From Letharia columbiana (Eukaryota > Ascomycota > Lecanoromycetes > Lecanorales > Parmeliaceae): a stretch of DNA of 64,000 bases. The notes beneath the pieces were generated by a model. The model was not told the DNA's origin. It was given only the letters and a program-made list of their open reading frames with translations, and searched no databases. Positions 37,569 to 48,125 of this stretch are shown here, in pieces. The stretch spans positions 124,001 to 188,000 of the forward strand of contig NW_023501044.1 in assembly GCF_014066305.1 (NCBI RefSeq), written 5' to 3'. Position 1 is the stretch's first letter; each line of letters begins with the position of its first letter. The position numbers were made by a program, and so were the translations under genes.

Positions 37569-37890
37569 TTTTAAGAAGAGCAGTAGCAGCATGATCGTGC
37601 ATTACGGCCTTAGTGCATCAGCGGAGAAACAAATGAAAGACGCAATTGCTCGAGATCAGCTAATCAAAGAGCATGATATCTTATGCTTTGAGATGGAAGC
37701 GGCAGGGTTCATGAATAACTTCCCGTGCGTTGTGATTCGAGGCATTTACGCTTATTCGGATTCTCACAAAAACGATGCGTGGCAAGGGTACGTGGCGGTC
37801 TCGGCGGCGTCGTATGCCAAAGAACCTACCTTGTACCGTCTAGGTGAGGAAAACATCGGGTACTGCGACAAAAACTGTAACAAGCCCTAG
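37560..37890 (+). pseudogene. Nucleoside phosphorylase C-terminal fragment (PNP/UDP family)
   Basis: The plus frame reads [60 protein letters not shown] and [12 protein letters not shown], then ends at TAG 37888-37890. This is the last third of the purine/uridine phosphorylase fold (E-M-E-A-A substrate loop, VIRGI-x-x-YSDSHKN). In filamentous fungi it is frequently the N-terminal domain of NB-ARC/NACHT-type NLRs. The first two thirds are absent; the sequence before 37560 is the 25-bp array. Its 3' end overlaps, antisense, the last codons of the NLR pseudogene (37840). It is therefore a stray N-terminal receptor module, not a free metabolic enzyme. Confidence 0.75.
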
Positions 37891-40800
37891 CGAATAATAT
37901 CCTGGGGAGAATGCATTCTGCAGGTCTCCCGGATGGTACCATAACCAGAAAGCCACAAACACGACGGCCCAGCCTTGTGTGATGAGAGCGAAAGTTGCCA
38001 ATCTAGAAAGTGTCCAACCTTGCCGCGCCCAAATCCCGTATCCTTTCAATCCAAGCTTGGTGCCGGTCACGCGGTGTGGTATTCCAAGAATAAGTTGGCT
38101 AATATGATCAGTCACATGGCAATTTTTGTAACCATGGTAGTAGTCAATCAGCGCTCTTTCGGCCCGAAGTATGTGAATTTCTTTCTCTAGGTCCGGCGGG
38201 TCAATGTTGTAGGTGTACTCGTTTTGGTTGTTCAGGTTAGGCAGGACGTCGCCTTTACAGGTACAGATTACAGCTTCTTCTTCGTTATAGACGCGGGAGA
38301 GCTGCTCGACCAGTCAGTGAGCCATTTTGATCTGAGGTGAGCACCTCACTTTGACTAGTTTGATTTCAGTGCATGTCGTCATGGATAAGTACCATCTCCA
38401 TCCACGAAGCTTTTTGTAGCTCTTACACAGCTCGTCGACGAAATCCTTCCCTTTCTTCTGTTCGATGCAGATATGGTGCAGAAAAGTTCTCCGCGGTGCG
38501 GAATCTACACACCAGTGAACATATTTCGTAGTCGGAGTGGCGTTCGAAACAATCGTCGCGTTCTGTCCAGACCCTTGGCTTGCGGGAGACGCGCGCTTCT
38601 TCCTCGTACGTATTTGTTGCAAGCTGGTGAATTTCCCCATCAGAGCGGACGTCCATGCTTTTAACCCACGACTATCACTCGAATCAGCGAGCGGTTCATT
38701 ATTGGTCGGCAATATGGGAGGTTGGCCAGCTGTGACTTTCGCAGGGCTTGTGTCGCACATCTGACGATATCTTCGTGCTTTAGCACAAGAGACGTCTGCG
38801 TATGTTTCATCACCACATTCCTTGCTCTCTGGTTAGTACTGCTCTCCAAGTGAGGAATTGATCTGTGACCTACGCAAATCCAGATAATGCGAATCTTGCT
38901 AGATGACAGGTGCTTTCTTGGCTGTTTCAACGGCCACCAGAGTATAGGCATTCCGAGCTTCTCTTCTGCTGCGATTTTCAATTTATCGATATTGGTCAGT
39001 CGAGGCACATTACTCGAGTGCTCAAAGCGGACCCGCTCTCTGCCATTCCATAACGTTTTCGTCCACATAGCTTCGTTCCTAAAGGGATTTATAAAGTCTT
39101 CAAACTCCTCCTTGAAACGCGCGAAGGCATCGCTTGACTTCAAAAATAGCTTCACTGCATCAATGTTCAATTGCACCGTTTGCTGTTTGTCTTTGTCCTC
39201 ATCCTCGGAATCGCTTGAGGCATCGCTCCCACCATCATTCAAATCCTTACCAAAGGAGGTCCAATGATCATCAATGGTTTCGGTAGCCAAAGCTGGTGTC
39301 TCTTCAGATTCGAGATTTATAGTAGGCTTTTCCATTTGTTGTTGAAGGTAAAGTTCAAGCCTTTCTTGTTTTGTCGCCTCCTGCTGTCCAACTTCCTCCC
39401 CTGCCTGCTCTTGTCTCTCTTCCCCTGATGAAATGGTTGTAATGCCTTGCGCTATCTTGTCAATGATAGCCTGATCGCGTCTGCGGCTAAAAAAAAAATT
39501 GGCTGCTTTTTTCTCTGCTGGTGTGTTCGCAGCCATTACGAGCCTTCGTCCAAGCCATTTCAAAAGTCGGGCACCTTTCCTCGAAACTCTATCTCGATCT
39601 TGCTTGGTGAAAGCCTCAGCAAATAGACACCGAAGCTTTTCATCACTCATGAAGACAGCTATGACCCCGTCCAAGGCAGCCGCCGATATATCACTAGCTG
39701 AGGCATATGATGAGGCTGACGATTTGCTGAACTCGGACCACGCCGAGGAGGCAATGCTCGTTGTTTCACTTGAGTCTGATTGATCACTATCCTTGAATGT
39801 AGATGAGCTGGGAAGTGTAGTTCTTTTCACTGCTTGTCTGTCAATCTCCTCGGCCGCCTCGTACTTCCGCTGATCCTGAAGCACCAGTGCCAGATTACTG
39901 ACGCTGGTCAATGTCGAGGGATGCTCGACTCCCAGCACTTTCTCATACCCTTCCAGCGCTCGTCGGTTCATCTCCTCGGCCGCCTCGTACTTCCCCTGAT
40001 ACTGAAGCACCGATGCCAGATTACTGACGCTGGTCAATGTCGAGGGATGCTCGACTCCCAGCACTTTCTCTCTCCCTTCCAGCGCTCGTCGGTTCATCTC
40101 CTCGGCCGCCTCGTACTTGTTTTGATGGACCAGCGTCTCTGCTAAAACGCTCATGGTTTGCAATATACTAGGATGTTCTTTGCCTAATGTTCTTCCTTGA
40201 ACCAATAAAGTTGATTGATGAATCTCTTCGGCCTCGCTATATCTTGATTGGTGACTCAATACCATCGCCAAGCCGTTCCGGTTGCGTACTATACTAGGAT
40301 CGTCCTTTTCCCGCTCCTTTTCTCTCAACGTCAATATAGATCGGTATATTGATTCAGCTTCTCCATATTTTTCTTGAGAGTATAACGATAGTGCAAGACT
40401 ATTCATGCAATGTAATGTGTCAGGATGCATTTCTCCCAGCTCTGTCTCCATCAAAGTTATTGTTTGCCGATACATCTGGTCAGCCTCCCCATTTCGAGAA
40501 ACTTTAAAAATTATATTGGCCAAATCCATCATGCTTCTCAGGGTTGAATGATCCTTCTCCCCTAATTTACTCCTATGAGTCTCTACTAGGCGGTGACGCA
40601 GGCATTCTGATGCGCGATATCGCCCCTGGCGTTCATAGAATCTTGCAAACAAGCTGGCGGTGTTGCAGTTTGCGATATTGCCACCGAGCTTATCTTGCGA
40701 CTTTGAGAACTTTTCATCGTTTGACATAGACACATCCATATGCGTTGTAAGCGCTGTCCTCTCCTCCAGACTTGTCGAAGAACGATCGCCGTATCTCTTG

Positions 40801-43373
40801 ACACAGCACCCGAGAACTGTTATCGCTTCCTGCGTATACTCCTGGCGTTCCTTCTTCATCAATCGGAGCTGTAACCAATCTCGGATGACAGGATGCAAAG
40901 AGAGACTTGCCCCCTGATGGCCCGCCGCTGGGGAGATGCTTTGCAGCAGGCCCAGATCATCCGAATGTGCGATGATGTCCCAAAATTGATCAGCGCTCCA
41001 TTCATCATCGCAGATAGAGTCGGAAGACTCATCATTGGAGCTACCGTCGAAACTTTGCATGCTCGCTTTATCGTTCTCCTCGTTGCTGTCCTCATTCCTA
41101 TCTTCCTCGGCATCATCGCTCGTGCTGAAAATTTCTATCCATCGCACTTCACTACCATGCGCTCTCCGATAAAAACGGAACAAGGATTCGGAGATTTTGG
41201 TAGGAGCGAAGAAGGCAGACAAAGTCAGGAAGTGAGCTACGTCCGTTTTCCAAGGTTCGTTCCCTGAGATTAATTGCTGAAAGGACAATTCCCATGTTGT
41301 GAAAGCATTGATATGCTTATACTCCCAATTTTTTGGAGTATAAGTCAACACCTTTTTTCGCTCAGCCTCGTAGATTGCCAGAAAATCTCCTAGTCGATCT
41401 AGCAGTAGACGCTTGTATTTGATGTATGCCGCTGCTTGATCGATGGCGAGGGCAAGATTACCGAGACGCTCGACAATGCTTGATGCCGTGTCTCTATGAC
41501 TTCTTTGTATATCATTATCATTGTAACCCCGAAGCAAAAGTCTTACACCGTCCTCCATCTCCATCGGTGGGATCTCGAGAAGCGTGCCGAGTCGACTGAG
41601 ATCTCGATTGCGGCTGGTAAAAAGTACGTGACCATGCCCTTCTACCAATTTTGTTAGCAATTACTCGACTATGAACGTCGGACACAGCCTACTAGTCGGA
41701 AAGAATGACCTGATCTCAGTTGTGAAACTCTCAGGATCGTCGTAATTGTCAAAAACCAACAACCACGCTTCACTCCATCGCTCTAGATTGCCTGTGACCA
41801 GTCTTATCTGGGCAGCGCTATCACTTGTCTCGAACTTCGATGCTCCCGTTAGCTCGGCCGCAATCGTGCCGTACGATTGCGTGGCAGTCATCTCGGAATT
41901 GGCGTTGACCCAGAAGACACCACGGTATGTTTCTCGCCATTTTCGACAGTACTCTAACGCTATCTGGCTTTTCCCCTGTCCCCCGAGTGCGTGAAGGATT
42001 ACACAGGGCGGTGGTCCATTTTGGTGGCCAAGGAAGTGTGACCGAACCGAGTCGAGCAGATTGCTACGGCCAATAAAGTCCTTGACACGTTCTCGTGGTA
42101 CTAGAAAATGACTGTGCTGACTGGACGCCGTACCTTTTACTCATAGATTCGCAGTCAGCTATGAGCGAGCAGACATCGCACTTTACATTGACTGACAATT
42201 TTGACGCCTCTGGATCAGTTGGGGTGCTTCTGCACAGATTCTGGCAAGATTAGAGGACACAGAAACATAGTTTCCATCCTCCGCACTTTTGAATTTGTTC
42301 AATTTCAAATGGTCGGAATCCAGCACGACGGAATAAAATCCGGATAAAACGGCCGACTTCTCTTCAACCACCTTGCTGGCTTTAGCAGCCATTCTGTAGT
42401 CGGATAGCTAATTTAACATTCTCACCATGGATGAAGTCTGTCTTTGTAACCACTCCCCGGTCTTGACCACCCGTGCCAAATAGCTGGTTGGGAGATTCTC
42501 GTAAAAACATAGGACAGCTGTCTTCGCAAGGTCCAAGCTAATCATTATTTTCTTAAACTCTGAAACGAGGTCAAATATCTTCATCGATTTCTCATCCACC
42601 TCTTTCATCAACGCGGTCTCACCATAGTCAACTAGACTAGCTAGATGTGCTACGATCGAGCCCCATTTCTGTGATTGCGATCCCTGGTGGGGGGTTCCAA
42701 GAAGGACGACACCGCCAATGAGCTTGACAAGATATTCATACCTACTGCCGACCGATTGTGCTTAGACAACTGCTTGTTCGATCACCAGCCCGCCGAAGGA
42801 ATGGCCAATAAAGATGATTGGTCGATCTGACGAAGCGAGTTTCTGTAAGTGCTAAAATCAGTATGGACAAGCAATCTCCTCCAACGGCTAGACGAACCCT
42901 GTTTCTCATATCGTCTAACAGCCTTGTTGCAACGCTTTCCAACCGGTTGCGACTGAGCTGCGGTCCCAGCCACGCAGACTGATAATTGAAACAAAAGATG
43001 CGAGCACTAATGCTAGGCTGAAAATCACGAAATGTCTTCGGCAGCAGATCCGTGAGCCATCGCACATCTTTATCCTGTCCATAGTGTATGTCTTTATGCC
43101 GCACCCAAGCGTGATCAGGATTCGCGCCAAGCCCGTGTACGGCGATAATGCTGGATTGCACACATGAGCAAGACAAGCGGTGCTGCCTGACGAGAAGATC
43201 ACTGACTCCACAGCTACCCCCTCTTGTCTGGCTTCGCTAGTGGTATCGGCAATAAGGTGCAAGCCCCATGGCTGTGAGCGGTGTCAGTACAGTGTTGTTC
43301 TGTCATGAGGCTTAAATACCGTACTCACCGCCTCTGGAGCTTTGCCGTGCGCATTTTGTTGCAGCCCCGCCAT
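37840..43373 (-). pseudogene. NLR/STAND receptor: hydrolase-NB-ARC-TPR-membrane, two nonsense codons
   Basis: Eight exons fit one frame: 43373-43329, 43271-43207, 43150-42898, 42842-42187, 42120-41693, 41641-38874, 38820-38350 and 38301-37840 (5,148 nt, about 1,715 residues). Introns are 48-66 bp with GT-AG ends and mostly CTAAC/CTGAC branches. N-terminus: alpha/beta-hydrolase with IIAVHGLGANPDHAW and nucleophile box FIGHSFGGLV. NB-ARC: Walker A LGGQGKSQIALEY (about residue 388), Walker B WLLVFDNYDDP, and GHVLFTSRNRDLSRLG. TPR units of 42 residues lie at about 815-1095; then Ser-rich and acidic linkers, WICECGDETYADV, and C-terminal hydrophobic segments with FVAFWLWYHPGDLQNAF. Fungal proteins of this design act in non-self recognition and regulated cell death. 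Exon 4 carries TAA (42762-42764) and TAG (42408-42410), both explicable as CAR->TAR; no frameshift was found. Readthrough or a downstream start could still give an NB-ARC-TPR product. Confidence 0.85.
39846..40145 (-). repeat. 126-bp internal tandem repeats encoding TPR units
   Basis: Within exon 6 of the NLR gene, the motif ctcctcggccgcctcgtac recurs at 39846, 39972 and 40098, exactly 126 bp (42 codons) apart. The two central units are nearly identical in nucleotides, coding EAAEEMNRRALEG and VLGVEHPSTLTSVSNLA. Outer TPR units are strongly diverged. High-identity repeats of this sort mark NLRs whose recognition domain is remodelled by repeat exchange. Confidence 0.85.
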
Positions 43374-43755
43374 CGCGGTCTGATTCAGTAGTCTGACCAG
43401 TCCTTCTTTAGCCTGCCCACTGTTGACTATATATAGCAGCTAGAATACAGAGCTAGACTGCGCTTCTAAAGCTATAAGAAGTATGAGAACGTTTATTCGG
43501 TTGAGCCGGCAAGGATAAAGGATAGATTGCTGCCTCAGGCTAATAGTTAAGATACCTACCTTAAAGTACCCCACTACACCACCTTTCAACTGTGCGGGTA
43601 TGGGATGATGCTAACCACTTTGAGACTAAACCAAAAACCAGAGATATCCGAAGAGTCTTGGCATGTTGCAGGACTTTTGATATCAACCTCCGTATGTCAG
43701 CCGTTCCGTATTTGATCTTGGTAGGTACTTTATCGACCGGTGACGAGCATCATAA
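43374..43755. promoter_or_regulatory. Upstream region of the NLR gene
   Basis: This short intergenic stretch separates the NLR start (minus) from the plus-strand hypothetical ORF. A TATATATA sequence on the minus strand (43428-43435) lies about 55 bp upstream of the NLR start codon and could be its TATA element. Nothing else was recognised. Confidence 0.3.
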
Positions 43756-44457
43756 GCTTATTACGTGGCGAGCGCATCTCCTCGTCAACCAGCTCCTCGT
43801 CAACCAGCTATCGCTGATACTGGTGCTGATGCTGGTGCTGATGAGAGTCCTACCACAGCTCTCCTACGTGTTGCTGCTGCTGAAATGGCAGGGGATGAAG
43901 AGAGCGATCCGACGACTCCAACGCCTCGTGTATCACAGCGACAGCGACAGCCACAGCTTCCTCCCTACAAAGGCAAGACACCTCGGAGATCCAAGGAGGC
44001 TAGACTTCCCAAGCACCGCAAGGACCTTGGTGGTGGTGCATTGACGCTCCCACTTGACGATCCCCGCCGTCGCAATCCCTCCGATCAGTATGGCCTTGAG
44101 TTTCATGAGGCTATCAGACCTAATGGTAATGAGTGGGGAGGCGGCCGTGAGAGGCTCTGGGAATGGTCTCAATAGCGAAATACGCTCTATAAGAGGAGAG
44201 ATGATGCTGAGGCGAGAGTAGCTGCTCGCAAGCAGCGTAAACAAGATGAGTGGAATGCTGAGATAGCGGAGCATGGTGAGGAGGAGGCCAGAGCTCGTCG
44301 AGACCTAGAACGAGAGGCTGCAAAGGCTGCAGACGATCTGATGACGAGTGAGATCGCTGAGATGGATCTGGAGGACCAGCTGGCCAACCCTATGCTGACG
44401 ATCAACGCCTTCCTTTCCCTTATCCCGAATGTGCGGCAGTCACGCTTGATAGCGTAA
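43756..44457 (+). pseudogene. Uncharacterised charged protein ORF with one internal TAG
   Basis: The frame is open from 43756 to TAA 44455-44457 except for TAG at 44173-44175 (after ERLWEWSQ). The first in-frame ATG is at 43885. The N-terminal part has small repeats (APRQPA, ADTGADAGAD), then a basic stretch LPPYKGKTPRRSKEARLPKH. After the stop the frame continues as a long charged helix (RVAARKQRKQDEWNAEIAE, ARARRDLEREAAKAADDL) typical of a coiled coil, and ends NAFLSLIPNVRQSRLIA. The continuity across TAG and the CAG->TAG transition suggest a recently inactivated gene. No family recognised. It is divergent to the NLR pseudogene. Confidence 0.45.
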
Positions 44458-44644
44458 TGCATTTTAAGAATCATGCAGCGACCGTTCACGGAGTCTACAT
44501 GTCTGACAAAATTAGGATACCTGGTGGAGTTTTAGGCTGATTGTTGTTTGCCTGGCCTCACGGATTCATTGTATCTACTAGAGCAACTGTTCTACGTTTT
44601 TTTAATCTCGAAACTTTGACCACTTGAAAAGCTCTAGCACTGGA

Positions 44645-44998
44645 AGAATGGGGGAAACCCTATAGTTCCCTAGGTTCATCTCCACAAGGCTACACTTTGA
44701 GATAGTGTATTAACTCGAAGGATATATATTCTTCGAGGGTATGCTTTTTAATGTATATTACTATATTATCTAGAGTAATAAGATAATACTAAACTTCTAA
44801 ACGTATTAAACTTCCTAATATTGTATATTCTAATTCTATAATAGTATTTGGATTTGTGTTTAAGTTGTGTAGCCTTCGAGTTTATAGACATTTTAGCTTG
44901 CATACCCTCGAATTTAATATAATCTTCGAGTTAATACACTATCTCAGAATGTATAGACGTCTAGAGATAAACCTAGGGAATCCGAGGGTATCTCTACT
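44645..44998. mobile_element. Long imperfect palindrome, MITE-like (about 354 bp)
   Basis: The left arm (44645-44750: ttccctaggttcatctcc, gagatagtgtattaactcga, cgagggtatgc) is the reverse complement of the right arm (44895-44998: gcataccctcgaa, tcgagttaatacactatctc, gataaacctagggaatc). An AT-rich 140-bp centre separates them. There is no ORF. A foldback element or MITE is the best description. No target-site duplication could be fixed. The outer ends adjoin a sequence that is repeated in inverted orientation at 48.7-48.9 kb. Confidence 0.6.
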
Positions 44999-45170
44999 CT
45001 CCCGGTGCCGGAATCGGAGCGCAAGGAACGGGGCCAAAATTGGAACTTTGTTTTGGGGGGAGAGTTCCAAAAATGGAGTACAGAAGTGCGAGGAAGACGA
45101 GAAAAAGTGATCCAAAAGTGGAGCAGGAAGTTCAGAGATATACTAGTGCTCGTCTTTGATATGTTCCCTC
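44962..45170 (+). repeat. Dispersed repeat, copy 1 (inverted partner 48730-48932)
   Basis: Shared landmarks with the reverse complement of 48730-48932 are cctagggaatccgagggt/ccagggaatccgggggt, actctccc, gaatcggagcg, ggggccaaaattggaac, gttccaaaaatgga and ggagtacagaa. Both copies contain repeated ccaaaa(a)tgga motifs. No protein-coding sense was recognised. Confidence 0.65.
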
Positions 45171-45176
45171 GCCCGT

Positions 45177-45705
45177 TCAGCTGTCGCCCGATGACAGCAT
45201 ATGGATAAATGACGATATTATCGAATTTGACGACGGGCTTGCATCCATCTTGCCCTGACCAGGATAGAGAGCAGCCAAGTTATTAATGGTGTCGAGTGTG
45301 GATGTATGCTCAGGGCCCCATGGTTTCTCGTGTCCCTCCAGTGCCCGCTGATACATCCTCTCCGCCTCAGCCATCTTGACCCGTACTCGGGTTCCATGGT
45401 CTGACTGTTTCATCATGTGACGCAGAAGCGAGCAGCGAGCCGTCCTGGGAGAATGCCACCGCGTTCACCGAACCAGTGTGTCCCTCGAGCTTCTGCAGCT
45501 CCGGACTCCACAGTGTTGGAGTGATCGGACACCTCGGTATCCATGCGGAAATCCGGCTACAGACATTTCTCACTACACTGGTCTGCGGTGCGAAAAGCAT
45601 CGCCGACGAATGAATCTCTTTCTTGACGCTAGTCCAAAATTGTTTCGCCGGGGCGTTCGAGAACGGGTGGACGAAGTTAGGGGTACCCATTCTGAGGTCT
45701 CGCAT
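45177..45705 (-). pseudogene. Chimeric WD40/TPR fragment of NLR genes
   Basis: The 5' part (45705 to about 45375) reads SSAMLFAPQTSVVRNVC, LWSPELQKLEGHTGSVNAVA and FSQDGSLLASASHDETVRPW, the hinge and first WD40 repeat of fungal NACHT/NB-ARC-WD40 proteins. Close to NPSTGQ the coding sense jumps to another frame, KMAEAERMYQRALEGHEK, then GPEHTSTLDTINNLAALYPG, a TPR unit typical of NB-ARC-TPR proteins. The latter ends at 45177. The junction falls where both parents read G-Q-x-x, so micro-homology-driven fusion is plausible. No start codon or nucleotide-binding domain is present. It lies 2 kb upstream of the NLR pseudogene. Confidence 0.7.
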
Positions 45706-46937
45706 TAGCTCTCTCCTCAGCGCATCATCGACCTGCCTCCTGTGCTCCGATGTGTCTGCGAAGCTTCCTATGTTAAAAAACTAAGGCGTCTGCTGGAACG
45801 AGGATGTAAATGATGAGTGAGATTTGGGAGGGGTTGTAGGTTGTGATATGGGTTCTGTGCGCGCGACAAGGTCGAATACAGTTGTCCATGTGTCCATATC
45901 TTCTGCCTTTGTTGAAACCAGCTTCATGCCGTTCACACGTGAGTGAAGGCCAAGGAGCTTGTTATGGGAAGTCTTGATGCTGTAGCTTCTTCATATACAA
46001 GCTGATAAAGCCCATGTTTTGTGCTCTGCTGAGTCCCGTTATTTCCTTAAATTACAGCTCCATGTATCATATATAGACCGCTTGTTCACTTCCTGGCTGC
46101 CTAGCCTCAACAGGCACTGATTAAGCGTTGCGACTTAGTAGGAAATTGAGATGAGGTAGGGCGTAGGGTTGAGTAGGGTGGGTGGCTTGACCGATGCGAA
46201 GGGTTTCGAGATTAATATAACGTATCTGCAATCAAGAAGCACTATCTGTCAGCAGACGCGCGGCCGAGCTTACAATCTTCTATGTAGGGACAAAATCTGA
46301 CGGAGGAGGGTGAGGAATGAAGGCTCGATGAAAACTGATCTCATCACTCACAAAGATGTTGCCAGAGTTCAAGGTTCTTCGTGGGCGTTGTGTAAGACGT
46401 TGACGATAGGCATCTTGACTGGCTTCGAAAATCTTCAATGTCGGTAGTATGAGAGACTTCTTTGAAGCGGAAAGCCTCCGCTGTGTCGAGGCGAAAAAAG
46501 TGAGCAGTGTCCGAATCGAAAATAGGCCAGAGTCCCTTTTTTTCGCCCCTGTGGAGCGGTGAGCTTGTCACCCTGCTGATGATGCTGAAATTGTCTCAAG
46601 AAGACATCAGGTCAAAGGCTCATGGCAGGTGATATGAGCACGCTGGCTCGCCAGTGGAAAAAGGGTCTGCACACTCCAAGTCTGCGAATCTATCACAAAT
46701 TATCAACGAGAGGTCTTACTAAGAACCTTTCGCTTTGTAATATAAAGATCATAGGCACACGTAACAACTTTCATCGGAAGTACTAGCTTGTAAAGAGGTA
46801 TATACTTAGCTCCGTAATTTAACAATAGCCTTATTTGTATCTACAGATAATCTCTATATAATTTTACAATACACCAGATAAGTAAAACAGCTTATGTAAA
46901 TAGCAGAACTAATCCATCTACTACTAAGTATGTTGTA
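45706..46937. other. Normal-composition stretch, no recognisable gene
   Basis: Only short frames occur, the longest clear one being a 75-codon minus frame at 46344-46571 with no recognised motif. No splice-consistent gene model was found. Confidence 0.35.
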
Positions 46938-47086
46938 CTCGTGCTATCCAGAAGTGAGTTATAACGCTAATATAGCGCCCGGCTATCAACCAATCAGATA
47001 GTTTGATCTCCCTCAAAATTGCTCTAAAACACACCTTATCCCAACGCCAACTTTTAGCGTCGTAACTCACTTCTGGATGATACGAG
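46938..47086. mobile_element. Short terminal-inverted-repeat element (MITE), 149 bp
   Basis: The 33-bp arms 46938-46970 (ctcgt..atccagaagtgagttataacgctaa) and 47054-47086 (ttagcgtcgtaactcacttctggat..acgag) are inverted copies with few mismatches around an 83-bp non-coding centre. Size and structure fit a MITE. A target duplication could not be assigned, so the true tips may lie a few bases inside or outside. Confidence 0.7.
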
Positions 47087-48125
47087 ACAGTCAGTTATCG
47101 CTAGAGTCGATCTGCGGCTTCCTAGAAAATTCGCTTGGCATTACGGCTCATTCCCCCGCATTCTCCGTCTTCATGCAGAAAGCTGTAGAATTCTTGGGCA
47201 AAGGTTACCACATCTGTTCAGCAGCGATGCAGCAACTACGAATACTATTTATGATTCCGCAGCCCAATCTTTCCAAGCGTCTGAGTATATCACTTAGCTC
47301 GATTTCGGCTGCGAATAAGCAAAACCTGCACCGCAGAAGCGTACCGGACGTACCGGACGTAGATGGTCAAGTTGACCGCTGAAGCAGCCAGTTGTAGGTT
47401 AAGCCATATCAGATTACTTCCATACCTTGGTAGGAACTGACAAAGAAGGCTTTGGATAATCCAAACACTTAGGAATCCAATGCCATTATGAGCATCATAA
47501 CGTCCAGAGGCACATCTCACAAGAGTCCGATGGAGGCGATCACTCTTTTATACATGCTAAACGAATGTCCGGAAAGTCCAAAAGACAATCAGCAGTCACA
47601 ATCACTTTCAGTACTATCAAGCATATGCCAACTACCCTTCCAGCGTGAAAAGCAGACCTTAATACTATATACGCCCGCGGGAAGAAGAGAGGAACCGGAA
47701 AAGGACAGAGCAGGGGAAAGGAGCGGGTTGGGGAAATTAAGAGGAGGGATGGGAAGTTCGACGCTACGTACTTGGTCAAGAGATATGAGAACATGGTGTG
47801 GATGGAGGGAGTCAAGGTGGAGAAGGTGGCTATTTTTGAGATGGGGGCTAAGGAAGTGGATGTGGTGGAGGAGAGAGCGAGAGTCGGGGAGGAATTTGAG
47901 GGACAGCGAATAGTGCAACAGGAGTATAAAGAAATCGCGAGCGTGGGGTTACCGGACTAGAGTATCATATGGAGGCCGGCTGGTTTAGTTGTTTGGTTGT
48001 ATATATGACGGGGTAGGGGGTGAAGAGGAGGGCGAGAGGGCGGGAAAAGGGGAGGAGGGGGAGAAATTAGTGGTGCAGGAGTACAAAGAAATCGCGAGCG
48101 TGGAATCACCGGACTATACATAGAG
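47087..48125. other. Short frames and a 49-bp direct repeat; no recognised gene
   Basis: A plus frame at 47754-47960 ends in the charged stretch EEFEGQRIVQQEYKEIASVG. Its last 49 bp (47915-47963) recur at 48073-48121 (VVQEYKEIASVESPDYT and stop). This looks like a duplicated 3' end of an uncharacterised gene whose 5' part is missing. Nothing else is supported. Confidence 0.4.

Noticed and set aside
38314..38760. Separate small gene next to the NLR 3' part
   Set aside because: Splicing of 53-bp and 48-bp introns (38821-38873 and 38302-38349) joins this frame in phase to the large NLR exon and the membrane exon, so it is exon 7 of that gene.
42377..42408. Possible 32-bp intron (GTGAGA...CTACAG) removing the TAG in the NLR exon 4
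   Set aside because: Far below normal fungal intron length, and its removal would shift the frame into a new stop; a CAG->TAG change keeps the downstream frame intact.
42736..42764. Possible 29-bp intron over the TAA after the GHSFGG motif
   Set aside because: Too short, and the codons on both sides of the stop read as continuous conserved protein text.
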